Positions 26,379 through 33,994 of a stretch of 64,000 nucleotides of DNA are shown in pieces. The translations under genes were made by a program, and so were the position numbers. How positions within the stretch are numbered: the first letter of the stretch is position 1; each line of letters starts with the position of its first letter. The notes below the pieces were generated by a model. It did no database searches, had not been told where the DNA came from, and saw only the letters and a list, made by a program, of their open reading frames with translations. Source of the DNA: Lachnospiraceae bacterium. Lineage in GTDB: Bacteria; Bacillota; Clostridia; Lachnospirales; Lachnospiraceae. The DNA is taken from positions 33,220 to 97,219 of the forward strand of contig JAIKWF010000024.1 of NCBI GenBank assembly GCA_024685005.1. The letters run 5' to 3'.

Positions 26379-26762
26379 ATGATGATACAGATTGATTTTA
26401 ACAGTGAAGAAGCGCTATATATGCAGCTTCGCAACCAGATCATACTCGGCATCGCCACCGCGCAATACAGAGAAGGTGATGCACTGCCCAGCGTTCGTGC
26501 GCTGGCGGATACCGTGGGGATCAATATGCATACGGTCAACAAGGCATATTCCGTCTTAAGACAGGATGGATTTGTCAAGGTAGACAGGCGCAGAGGCGCG
26601 GTGATCGCTGTGGATATTGACGCGCTGCGGGCCAGAGCAGGGGTGGAAAAGGAGCTTCGGCTCCTGCTTGCGAAAGCCCTTTGCCAGGGAATCGAGAGAA
26701 AGGAACTGCACAGTCTTTTGGATGACATCTGCGACGAATACGAAAAGGTGCGCGGGAAATAA
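26379..26762 (+). CDS. GntR family (YtrA-type) transcriptional regulator
   Basis: 127 residues. The N-terminal winged helix-turn-helix ('LPSVRALADTVGINMHTVNK', about residues 35-54) matches YtrA-type GntR proteins. There is only a short helical C-terminal tail and no large effector domain. 'ALYMQLRNQIILGIATAQY' is the usual first helix. GAGGTGATGGG provides the ribosome site. It is the first gene of an operon with clpC, 42 bases downstream. YtrA regulators usually control ABC transporters or membrane proteins; here it stands where CtsR would in Bacillus, so it may govern clpC. Effector unknown. Confidence 0.88.
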   Translation: MMIQIDFNSEEALYMQLRNQIILGIATAQYREGDALPSVRALADTVGINMHTVNKAYSVLRQDGFVKVDRRRGAVIAVDIDALRARAGVEKELRLLLAKALCQGIERKELHSLLDDICDEYEKVRGK

Positions 26763-26804
26763 ACCGGCCAATCCGGGATGCATCCAAAGCGAAGGTAAGG
26801 CAAT

Positions 26805-29270
26805 ATGAACTATACGGTAAAAGCCGGAGAGGTGCTGAAAGCAGCAGCTGTTGCGGCAAAATCTTATCTCCAGAGCTATATCGGCACAGAGCATCTTTTG
26901 CTGGGTCTTTTGAAACAGGGTGACGGAATCGCTGCCTGTGTTTTGGAGGAAAACGGCATCAGTGTCCGGGATATTGAAACTCTGATCGACAATCTGATCG
27001 CGCCCCCCTCAGAGGTGGTGGTGAAAGACAGATCAGGTTATTCACCCCGTGCTCAGGCAGCCCTGCAGGAAGCGGAGCGTCAGGCAGAGCATTACGGCAG
27101 TGAGGCAGTGGGAACGGAGCATATCCTTATGGGACTGCTTCGGGACGGCAACAATGTTGCCGTAAGACTTTTGGTTTCTCTGGAAGTAAACATCCAGAAG
27201 ATCTATGCGGATACGCTGGTGGCTGTGGGAACGGATCCCGGCCGCATCAGAGAAGAGATGAAGCTGTTCCAAAGCCAGCCTTTGGGAGAAGGGGGCCACG
27301 GACAGACCAAGGTATTGGACCAGTATTCCAGGGATCTGACAGCCCTTGCAAGAGAAGGAAAACTGGATCCTGTCATCGGAAGAGAAAACGAGATCGAGCG
27401 TCTGACCCAGATCCTTTGCCGCAGGATGAAAAACAATCCCTGCCTTGTGGGAGAACCCGGCGTGGGAAAAACAGCCATAGTGGAAGGACTTGCCCAGCGG
27501 ATCGTAGAAGGCAATGTGCCGCCTGTTATGGAGCATAAAAGACTTGTGACCCTGGATATGTCCGGCATGGTGGCCGGCAGTAAATACAGGGGTGAATTCG
27601 AAGAGCGGATCAAAAAAGTGATGAATGAAGTCATCGCCGACGGCGATATCATTCTATTCATGGACGAGATCCACACCCTGATCGGTGCCGGCGGAGCGGA
27701 AGGATCCATCGATGCTTCCAATATCTTAAAGCCTGCTCTTTCCAGAGGAGAGCTTCAGCTCATCGGTGCCACCACGGTGGAAGAATACAGAAAGTATTTG
27801 GAACGGGATGCTGCTCTTGAGCGGCGGTTCCAGAAGGTGGAGGTAACGGAGCCTACTATCTCCGAGGCCATTGCCATCATAGAAGGGATCAAACACAAAT
27901 ACGAAGAACATCACCGGGTTACGATCCAGCCGGATGCGGTGGAAGCTTCCGTAAAGCTTTCCGCCCGCTACATCAACGACCGGAATCTGCCGGATAAAGC
28001 CATTGACCTGATCGACGAGGCGGCTTCGGCCCTTCGCCTTCGCAAGGTACAGATCCCGAAAAAAGCCATAGAGCTTCAGGAAGAGATCGATAAACTGAAT
28101 GTACAGATCGAACGCTCATTGAAGTTTGAAGCCTTTACCCAGGCCCATGAACAGCGGTGCAAACAGCAGGAACTGGAAAAGAAGTACCGCTCCGTTATGA
28201 GCCGGTTTGAAAAAAAGCAGCGGGAAACCAGAGAAGTCGTTACCCAGGATGATATCGCGGCAGTGGTATCCCAGTGGACAAAGGTGCCCTTAAAGCAGCT
28301 GTCCACCCAGGAAAGTGAGCGGCTTTTGAAGCTGGAGAAGATCCTGCATAAGCGTGTGATCGGCCAGGAAGAGGCTGTTTCAGCTCTCTCAAGGGCAATG
28401 CGCAGAGGCAGAGTAGGCTTACAGGATCCTGCAAGGCCCATCGGATCGTTTCTGTTCTTAGGTCCTACCGGTGTGGGTAAGACAGAGCTTTCCAAGGCGC
28501 TGGCAGAGGTCATGTTCGGATCGGAAAATGAGATCATCCGTGTGGATATGTCGGAATACATGGAATCCCATTCCGTAGCCAAGATGATCGGCTCACCGCC
28601 GGGATATGTGGGACATGACGACGGCGGACAGCTTTCCGAGAAAGTCCGCAGGAAACCTTACAGCGTGGTTCTGTTTGATGAGATCGAAAAAGCCCATCCG
28701 GATGTATTCAACATTCTGCTGCAGGTTCTGGATGACGGACATATTTCCGACTCCAAGGGACGGAAGGTAAGCTTTAAGAACACCATCATCATCATGACCA
28801 GCAACGCCGGTGCATCCAGGATCGTGGATCCCAAGAATCTGGGATTTCGGGCGGAAAAAGATCCGGCCTATGATTATAAGCGGATGAAGGACGGTGTTAT
28901 GGAAGAGGTAAAACGCCTGTTCAAACCGGAGTTCATTAACAGGATTGATGAGATCATGGTATTCCATCCCCTGGAGAAAAAGGAGCTGGAAAAGATCGTA
29001 ACCCTGCTTTGCAACAATCTGATCAAGCGCTGCAAAACGCAGATGGATATCAAACTTACCGTCAGCCCTACGCTGAAAAAGTATCTGATCGATCACCACT
29101 GCGACAGCAAGATGGGAGCAAGACCCTTAAAGCGGGCCATCCAGACCGTTATCGAGGATGAGATGGCACAGCAGATCCTTGCAGGAAAAATCAAGGCGGG
29201 AGATACGGTAACAGCCACCGTCTCCGGCGGAAAAGTAGTTTTTAACGGCAAACAGAAAAAAGAAGCCTGA
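26805..29270 (+). CDS. clpC: ClpC-type AAA+ ATPase of the Clp protease
   Basis: 821 residues; unfolds proteins and feeds them to ClpP, or acts as a chaperone. Order: double Clp-N repeat (about 1-145), first AAA+ module with Walker A 'GEPGVGKTA' (about 220) and Walker B 'ILFMDEIHTLIGAG'. A middle coiled-coil domain follows (about 410-470), then the second AAA+ module with 'LGPTGVGKTELSKAL' (about 553) and 'VVLFDEIEKAHPDV'. The C-terminal domain ends with a basic tail. Length matches ClpC. AAGGTAAGG lies upstream of ATG 26805. Followed by a small protein gene and radA, as in the Bacillus ctsR-clpC-radA locus, but ctsR, mcsA and mcsB are missing. Confidence 0.93.
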   Translation: MNYTVKAGEVLKAAAVAAKSYLQSYIGTEHLLLGLLKQGDGIAACVLEENGISVRDIETLIDNLIAPPSEVVVKDRSGYSPRAQAALQEAERQAEHYGSEAVGTEHILMGLLRDGNNVAVRLLVSLEVNIQKIYADTLVAVGTDPGRIREEMKLFQSQPLGEGGHGQTKVLDQYSRDLTALAREGKLDPVIGRENEIERLTQILCRRMKNNPCLVGEPGVGKTAIVEGLAQRIVEGNVPPVMEHKRLVTLDMSGMVAGSKYRGEFEERIKKVMNEVIADGDIILFMDEIHTLIGAGGAEGSIDASNILKPALSRGELQLIGATTVEEYRKYLERDAALERRFQKVEVTEPTISEAIAIIEGIKHKYEEHHRVTIQPDAVEASVKLSARYINDRNLPDKAIDLIDEAASALRLRKVQIPKKAIELQEEIDKLNVQIERSLKFEAFTQAHEQRCKQQELEKKYRSVMSRFEKKQRETREVVTQDDIAAVVSQWTKVPLKQLSTQESERLLKLEKILHKRVIGQEEAVSALSRAMRRGRVGLQDPARPIGSFLFLGPTGVGKTELSKALAEVMFGSENEIIRVDMSEYMESHSVAKMIGSPPGYVGHDDGGQLSEKVRRKPYSVVLFDEIEKAHPDVFNILLQVLDDGHISDSKGRKVSFKNTIIIMTSNAGASRIVDPKNLGFRAEKDPAYDYKRMKDGVMEEVKRLFKPEFINRIDEIMVFHPLEKKELEKIVTLLCNNLIKRCKTQMDIKLTVSPTLKKYLIDHHCDSKMGARPLKRAIQTVIEDEMAQQILAGKIKAGDTVTATVSGGKVVFNGKQKKEA

Positions 29271-29293
29271 CGATAAAAACGGAGGATAAGAAA

Positions 29294-29707
29294 ATGGCAC
29301 AAACGAGCGAGTTGTTAAAGGGCGGTTCTGACGGAAAGATCTGCTTCGGTGATCATACGCTGGCGCAGAAAGCAAAGCTGGATGATTATGAACTCTCGGG
29401 GGATGTGTACAAGGTAAGAACCTTTCAGGAGCTGACCAAGCTTGAGAAGAACGATATGTTTCTGTATGAATCCGTTCCCGGCACAACCGTGAAGGATTTT
29501 GCAGAGGAGAAGAACGGCGTTTCCTTCACCGTTAGCGGCAGTGAGGATGCACAGATCACCGTAGGTCTGAAAGAAAAGACGGAATATGAGGTGATCGTGG
29601 GATCCGCAAATGCCGGAAAGATGTCTACCGGTGTCAGCGGAAAACTGTCTGTCAGCGTTGAGCTTGCAGGCATGGGCGATGTTCCTGTAGTGATCACAGA
29701 GGCATAG
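29294..29707 (+). CDS. Small 'endosialidase-like' conserved protein of Clostridia
   Basis: 137 residues, beta-rich, no signal peptide or membrane segment. It resembles short clostridial proteins often labelled 'endosialidase' in databases ('LAQKAKLDDYELSGDVYKVR', 'FQELTKLEKNDMFLYESVPG', 'TVKDF'). No sialidase motif is visible, so that label is doubtful. GGAGG precedes ATG 29294. It sits between clpC (23 bases) and radA (1 base), pointing to co-translation with radA. Function unknown. Confidence 0.75.
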   Translation: MAQTSELLKGGSDGKICFGDHTLAQKAKLDDYELSGDVYKVRTFQELTKLEKNDMFLYESVPGTTVKDFAEEKNGVSFTVSGSEDAQITVGLKEKTEYEVIVGSANAGKMSTGVSGKLSVSVELAGMGDVPVVITEA

Positions 29708-29708
29708 G

Positions 29709-31082
29709 ATGGCGAAAGCAAAAAGCACTACGGCATTTTATTGTCAAAACTGCGGATACGAATCCGCAAAGTGGATGGGACAGTGTCCGGGCTGCAAAGA
29801 GTGGAATACCTTTGCGGAAGAACTGATCAAGGCACCCGCATCTGCGCCGGCGAAGGGAGCAAGCCTTAGCAGCGGCGGCAAAACAGCTGCTCTTTCCGAG
29901 ATCTCCATGACAAGCGAGGAGAAGATCTTTACCGGGATCGATGAGCTTGACAGAGTTTTAGGAGGCGGAATTTTGCCGGGACAGCTGGTTTTGGTGGGCG
30001 GTGACCCGGGAATCGGGAAATCCACCCTGCTTTTGCAGATGTGCCAGATGCTTTCATCCCAGGGACACCCGCTTTTATACGTATCCGGTGAGGAATCCTT
30101 AAAGCAGATCAAGATCCGTGCCCAGCGTATGGGAGATTTTACCGATTCCTTAAAGCTCCTTTGCGAGACGGATCTGGGACAGATCGAAGGGATCATCCAG
30201 CGGGAAAAGCCGGAAGTAGTGATCATTGATTCCATACAGACTATGTTTACGCCTCAGGCATCCAGCGCGCCGGGCAGTGTTTCCCAGGTACGGGAGGCCA
30301 CCGGTATTTTGCTTCGGATCGCCAAAAGCAGTGGAATTGCGGTATTTATCGTAGGACATGTAACAAAAGAAGGAACCGTGGCAGGCCCCAGAGTGCTGGA
30401 GCATATGGTGGATACGGTTCTGTACTTTGAAGGGGACAGATATGCCTCTTACAGAATCCTGCGTGCAGTAAAGAACAGGTTTGGCTCCACCAATGAGATC
30501 GGCGTGTTCGAAATGGGAGCAGCCGGGCTTTCCCAGGTGAAGAATCCTTCGGAATATATGCTCAGCGGAAGACCGAAAGATGCTTCCGGATCCGTGGTGA
30601 TCTGTGCCATGGAAGGAACCAGACCCATGCTGGTGGAATTGCAGGCCCTTGTTTGTGAATCGGGATTTCAGATTCCCAGAAGACAGGCGACGGGGGTTGA
30701 TTATAACAGAGTAAATCTCCTTATGGCGGTTCTGGAAAAAAGACTTTCCCTGCACTTGGGAAGCATGGACGCCTACGTCAATCTGGCAGGCGGTATGAGA
30801 GTTTCGGAACCGGCAGTGGACCTCGGGATCGTACTGGCAATCTTGTCCAGTTACAAAAATAAAGCCATTCCGGATAAAACTGTTGTATTCGGAGAAGTGG
30901 GACTGTCGGGAGAGATCCGGGCGGTGACGCAGACAGCGCAACGGATCGCAGAAGCAGCAAAGCTGGGATTTGAGATCTGTGTGATCCCCACAGCGGGAGC
31001 AGAAAGCCTGAAGGGCAGTATCCCCAAAGGCATCAAAACAGTTTGCGTATCAAACGTGGCGCAGATCTTAGACTGGGTATAA
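29709..31082 (+). CDS. radA: DNA repair protein RadA (Sms)
   Basis: 457 residues; RecA-related helicase-like factor in recombination and branch migration. N-terminal zinc finger with Cys12, Cys15, Cys26 and Cys29. Walker A 'GGDPGIGKSTLLLQM' (about residue 97), Walker B 'VVIIDSIQTMF', the RadA signature 'KNRFGSTNEIG' (about 255), and a Lon-protease-like C-terminal domain. Full length. Its gene begins one base after the previous stop. In Bacillus radA follows clpC; disA, usually next, is not here. Confidence 0.97.
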   Translation: MAKAKSTTAFYCQNCGYESAKWMGQCPGCKEWNTFAEELIKAPASAPAKGASLSSGGKTAALSEISMTSEEKIFTGIDELDRVLGGGILPGQLVLVGGDPGIGKSTLLLQMCQMLSSQGHPLLYVSGEESLKQIKIRAQRMGDFTDSLKLLCETDLGQIEGIIQREKPEVVIIDSIQTMFTPQASSAPGSVSQVREATGILLRIAKSSGIAVFIVGHVTKEGTVAGPRVLEHMVDTVLYFEGDRYASYRILRAVKNRFGSTNEIGVFEMGAAGLSQVKNPSEYMLSGRPKDASGSVVICAMEGTRPMLVELQALVCESGFQIPRRQATGVDYNRVNLLMAVLEKRLSLHLGSMDAYVNLAGGMRVSEPAVDLGIVLAILSSYKNKAIPDKTVVFGEVGLSGEIRAVTQTAQRIAEAAKLGFEICVIPTAGAESLKGSIPKGIKTVCVSNVAQILDWV

Positions 31083-31084
31083 GG

Positions 31085-31456
31085 TTACTGCGGACAGGAG
31101 ATCATGGCCACCTCTTCAATGGTATGATGGAGTTTTTGAGCCAGATCGGTTTCAGCGGCTTTGTAATACATCTCTTTTCCGTCTCTGCGGGAAATGATCA
31201 GGCCGCTTCCTTTCAGAAGGCGCAGATGATGAGAGACTGCCGGAGCAGTCATATCCGTAAGGGCTGCGATGTTTGTCACACATTCTTCGCAGTGGCACAA
31301 AAGCCAGAAGATACGAAGCCTTGACGGGTCACCCAATTGCTTCATGGCTTCGGAAACAGTGGTGATGGTATTCGTATCGGGAATATAGCGTTTCAGATGG
31401 TCTGATCCGTTATGGTGATTATGATTATGGGGGAGTGTGAAATGTTGATCTGTCAT
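31085..31456 (-). CDS. ArsR/SmtB family metal-responsive repressor
   Basis: 123 residues. The N terminus is His-rich ('HFTLPHNHNHHNGSDH'), followed by an ArsR winged helix with 'LGDPSRLRIFWLLCHCEEC' and recognition helix 'MTAPAVSHHLRLLKGSGLI'. Cysteines in 'CHCEEC' at the third helix and His/Glu in 'LAQKLHHTIEEVA' at the C-terminal helix are possible metal ligands. It is convergent with radA (2 bases between stops) and divergent from the sensor-GGDEF gene. The likely target is the HMA/P-type ATPase pair 2 kb away, as ArsR and such ATPases usually go together; this is inference. Confidence 0.88.
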   Translation of the reverse strand: MTDQHFTLPHNHNHHNGSDHLKRYIPDTNTITTVSEAMKQLGDPSRLRIFWLLCHCEECVTNIAALTDMTAPAVSHHLRLLKGSGLIISRRDGKEMYYKAAETDLAQKLHHTIEEVAMISCPQ

Positions 31457-31484
31457 GCAGCACCTCTTTTCTCTGGATTACAAT

Positions 31485-31516
31485 ATCATTTAATGATGCA
31501 CAGAGGATAAAGTCAA
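31485..31516 (-). promoter_or_regulatory. arsR-family gene promoter with palindromic operator
   Basis: On the minus strand: TTGACT (31516-31511), 17 bases, TTAAAT (31493-31488). The perfect palindrome ATCATT-T-AATGAT (31485-31497) covers the -10, as expected for an autoregulating ArsR repressor. Confidence 0.6.
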
Positions 31517-31555
31517 TAGCAAATTTTGGTTTGAGTAAGTAGTGGGGGACAACGG

Positions 31556-33541
31556 ATGAAAAAAAACCAGAAAAACACTGAATCGAAAAGACCTGTAGTG
31601 GGAATCATGACGGGAAGTTTCCATACGGAAAACTCCTCCCGGATCGCAAGGGTAGCAGGAGAGGCAATGAAGGATATGGATGTGGACGTGCGTCTGTATC
31701 AGGGCCTTGATGCTGCCCGCTATTTGAATGTGAAGTCTTATGTGGATAAGGGCTTCGATCACCATTATTATTCCCTGTTCGGCTACAGCAACTTTGATCA
31801 GCCGGATATCCTGATCGTTTCTTTCGGAACGATCTCCGCAATTCAGAAACCCCTTTCGCTGGATGACTTTCTGTCTAATCTGCCGGATGTACCGGTGATC
31901 CTGCTAGAGGATGATCATCCGCCTAAAAACGGGATCTGTATTACCATCGATAATTACGGCGCCATGAAGGAATGCGTGGAACATCTGGCTGGCCACGGAT
32001 GCAAGGATATTGTATTTGTTTCCGGACCCACGGACGTTCCAGATGCCAAGCTTCGTCTCAATGCCTATATGGACGCTATGCGCGGTCTGAATCTGACTGT
32101 CACCAAAGATATGATCGTATACGGAGACTTTACCGACAAGGTAGACCCCCTCATCGAGGAATGCATCCAAAGCCACGGTGTACCCGATGCCTTTGCCTGT
32201 GCCAACGACGATATGGCAGAGAGTGTGTACCGTGTTTTAAAGGCAAGAGGACTTACCCCGGGCAAGGATGTATGCGTGACGGGATTTGACGATATTCCGG
32301 CAGCGGCCCTGATGGATCCGCCCCTTTCCACGGTAAGACAGGATTTTGATGCGGTATCCACCACGGCAGTCAAGGTTGCAAAAGAGTATCTGGAAGGAAA
32401 AAATGATCTTTCCGAACCGCTTCATATTCCGGCTACCTTTATAGCAAGACAGTCCTGCGGCTGTAAAGCTCGTGAGAGCAAGAAAAAAGAAAATGAGAAA
32501 TTCAGCGAGATCCGGCATCTGGAAGACCGTGCCCTTGTAAAAAGTGCCCGGTATCAGAACATGATGAGTTCTTTGATGATCCGCAATCTGCTGAAAGAAG
32601 ATATTACCATTAAGGGATTTTTCAAACAGCTGGGAAGTCAGCTTTGTGCGCTGGGTACCAAACGATCCTATATCTGTCTTTTGGACAATCCCAAGCGCAT
32701 CAGTGCCAAGAACAGAATGTTTGTGCCGGATCAGCTCCTTCTTTGCATGTACCAGGAGGGAGAGAGCATTAAGGCCTACGACACGGAAAAGGCTCCCGTA
32801 ATCCAGACAGGAGATCTGCGCAAGTTCCATACCAGCGAAAAAGGTAAGCAGGTGGCAACTTTCCTGCTGTTTTACGGAGATATCCAATATGGAATCCTTT
32901 GCGTGGAACTGACGACGAAAGAGGAGATGTTCTATTATACCCTTTCCCTTGAGATAGGCAGCGGCCTGCGGTTTTTGTATCTTGCTTTGAAACAGCGGGA
33001 GACCATGGACGACCTGGTGACCAAGAACGAAATGCTGGATTACAGTGCTACCCATGATCTTCTGACAGGCTGTATGAACAGATCCGGGTTCTCCTATGCC
33101 AGCAATAAGAGCTACAATGAAGCCACCGGTGACAGCCGTATGGTGGCCGTGATGGGGGATCTGGATCACTTAAAACAGATCAATGACACCTTCGGACATG
33201 ATGCAGGTGATTCCGCCATTAAGCGGACAGCCAAAGTACTTGAAGAGTGCCTGCCGGAAGGAAGCATCATCGGAAGAACCGGCGGTGATGAATTTGCATG
33301 CTTTTTCTGCCTGAAAAAAGGAGAGAGCTTTGAAAAAGCAGCTTTCAGAAAAAGTGTAAAGGCTTCCAATAAGATCTATAACAGCAAAGCCGGAAAACCC
33401 TATTATGTGGATGTTTCCTTAGGCTGCTATGAGTTTGTGAAAAAAGAAGGCGTGGATCTTTCGGAAGCATTCCGCATCGCTGATGCAGAGCTTTACAAGG
33501 AGAAGAAAAAGCGCAGAGACAGCGTGATCAAAGAAAGCTGA
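31556..33541 (+). CDS. LacI-type sensor fused to a GGDEF diguanylate cyclase
   Basis: 661 residues without membrane segments. Residues about 12-300 are a periplasmic-binding-protein/LacI-family sensor ('PVVGIMTGSFHTENSSRIAR', 'DVCVTGFDDIPAAALMDPPL') with no DNA-binding domain. A cysteine-bearing 'RQSCGCKARES' junction leads into a linker region (about 325-480), perhaps GAF-like. The GGDEF domain (about 495-655) has 'HDLLTGCMNRSGF', 'GDLDHLKQINDTFGHDAGD' and an intact 'GRTGGDEF'. No RxxD inhibitory site precedes it. It should make c-di-GMP in response to a small ligand inside the cell, perhaps a sugar or nucleoside. GGGGGA precedes the ATG. Confidence 0.9.
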   Translation: MKKNQKNTESKRPVVGIMTGSFHTENSSRIARVAGEAMKDMDVDVRLYQGLDAARYLNVKSYVDKGFDHHYYSLFGYSNFDQPDILIVSFGTISAIQKPLSLDDFLSNLPDVPVILLEDDHPPKNGICITIDNYGAMKECVEHLAGHGCKDIVFVSGPTDVPDAKLRLNAYMDAMRGLNLTVTKDMIVYGDFTDKVDPLIEECIQSHGVPDAFACANDDMAESVYRVLKARGLTPGKDVCVTGFDDIPAAALMDPPLSTVRQDFDAVSTTAVKVAKEYLEGKNDLSEPLHIPATFIARQSCGCKARESKKKENEKFSEIRHLEDRALVKSARYQNMMSSLMIRNLLKEDITIKGFFKQLGSQLCALGTKRSYICLLDNPKRISAKNRMFVPDQLLLCMYQEGESIKAYDTEKAPVIQTGDLRKFHTSEKGKQVATFLLFYGDIQYGILCVELTTKEEMFYYTLSLEIGSGLRFLYLALKQRETMDDLVTKNEMLDYSATHDLLTGCMNRSGFSYASNKSYNEATGDSRMVAVMGDLDHLKQINDTFGHDAGDSAIKRTAKVLEECLPEGSIIGRTGGDEFACFFCLKKGESFEKAAFRKSVKASNKIYNSKAGKPYYVDVSLGCYEFVKKEGVDLSEAFRIADAELYKEKKKRRDSVIKES

Positions 33542-33583
33542 AATATCCCTTTCAAATGAACAGCAGCGGACAAATGTCCAAGG

Positions 33584-33618
33584 AAAAAGACCCGAATGGA
33601 TGCATTCGGGTCTTTTTT
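33584..33618 (+). terminator. Terminator after the sensor-GGDEF gene
   Basis: AAAAAGACCCGAATG (33584-33598) and CATTCGGGTCTTTTTT (33603-33618) form a strong hairpin with a T tail. Confidence 0.92.
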
Positions 33619-33639
33619 GTGTTTCGTCTTTTTTGTGCC

Positions 33640-33701
33640 TTGACAAGTTGAAAAATCGGATGTATGATTAATTCAACGATTAAACAAACGCTTAATTGAA
33701 T
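33640..33701 (+). promoter_or_regulatory. Promoter and putative ArsR operator of the metal ATPase operon
   Basis: TTGACA (33640-33645), 17 bases, TATGAT (33663-33668). Just downstream lie nested imperfect inverted repeats: ATTCAA (33671-33676) with TTGAAT (33696-33701), and ATTAA (33679-33683) with TTAAT (33692-33696). The position around the start of transcription suits repression by the ArsR protein. Confidence 0.65.
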
Positions 33702-33748
33702 GCGAAACAATCCTTCGCAAACAAAGTGAAGAAAGGAAGGAAGAGAAG

Positions 33749-33967
33749 ATGAAAAAAACCTATAAGATCGAAGTGGATTGCGCAAACTGCGCAGCAAAGA
33801 TGGAGGAAGCAACCAAAAAGACCCAGGGTATTAAAGATGCCACAGTGAACTTTATGGCGCTGAAGATGGTTGTGGAGTTTGAGGAAGGCGTTGATCAGGA
33901 TGCTGTAATGAAAAACGTTTTGAAAAACTGCCGAAAGGTGGAGGATGATTGCGAGATATTTTTATAA
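33749..33967 (+). CDS. Stand-alone heavy-metal-associated (HMA) domain protein
   Basis: 72 residues forming one HMA domain with 'VDCANC' (Cys11 and Cys14) as the metal site and the usual beta-alpha-beta-beta-alpha-beta order. In many P1B ATPases this domain is fused to the pump; here it is separate, 27 bases upstream of an ATPase that lacks one. It is likely a metallochaperone or regulatory domain delivering ion to the pump. The carboxyl end also has Cys-containing 'NCRKVEDDCEIFL'. AAGGAAGG lies upstream of the ATG. Confidence 0.9.
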   Translation: MKKTYKIEVDCANCAAKMEEATKKTQGIKDATVNFMALKMVVEFEEGVDQDAVMKNVLKNCRKVEDDCEIFL

Positions 33968-33994
33968 GATCAGCACCCGGTAAGGAGCACTATC

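Noticed and set aside
29294..29707. Endosialidase function for the small protein
   Set aside because: Database-style label only; no sialidase motifs in 137 residues.
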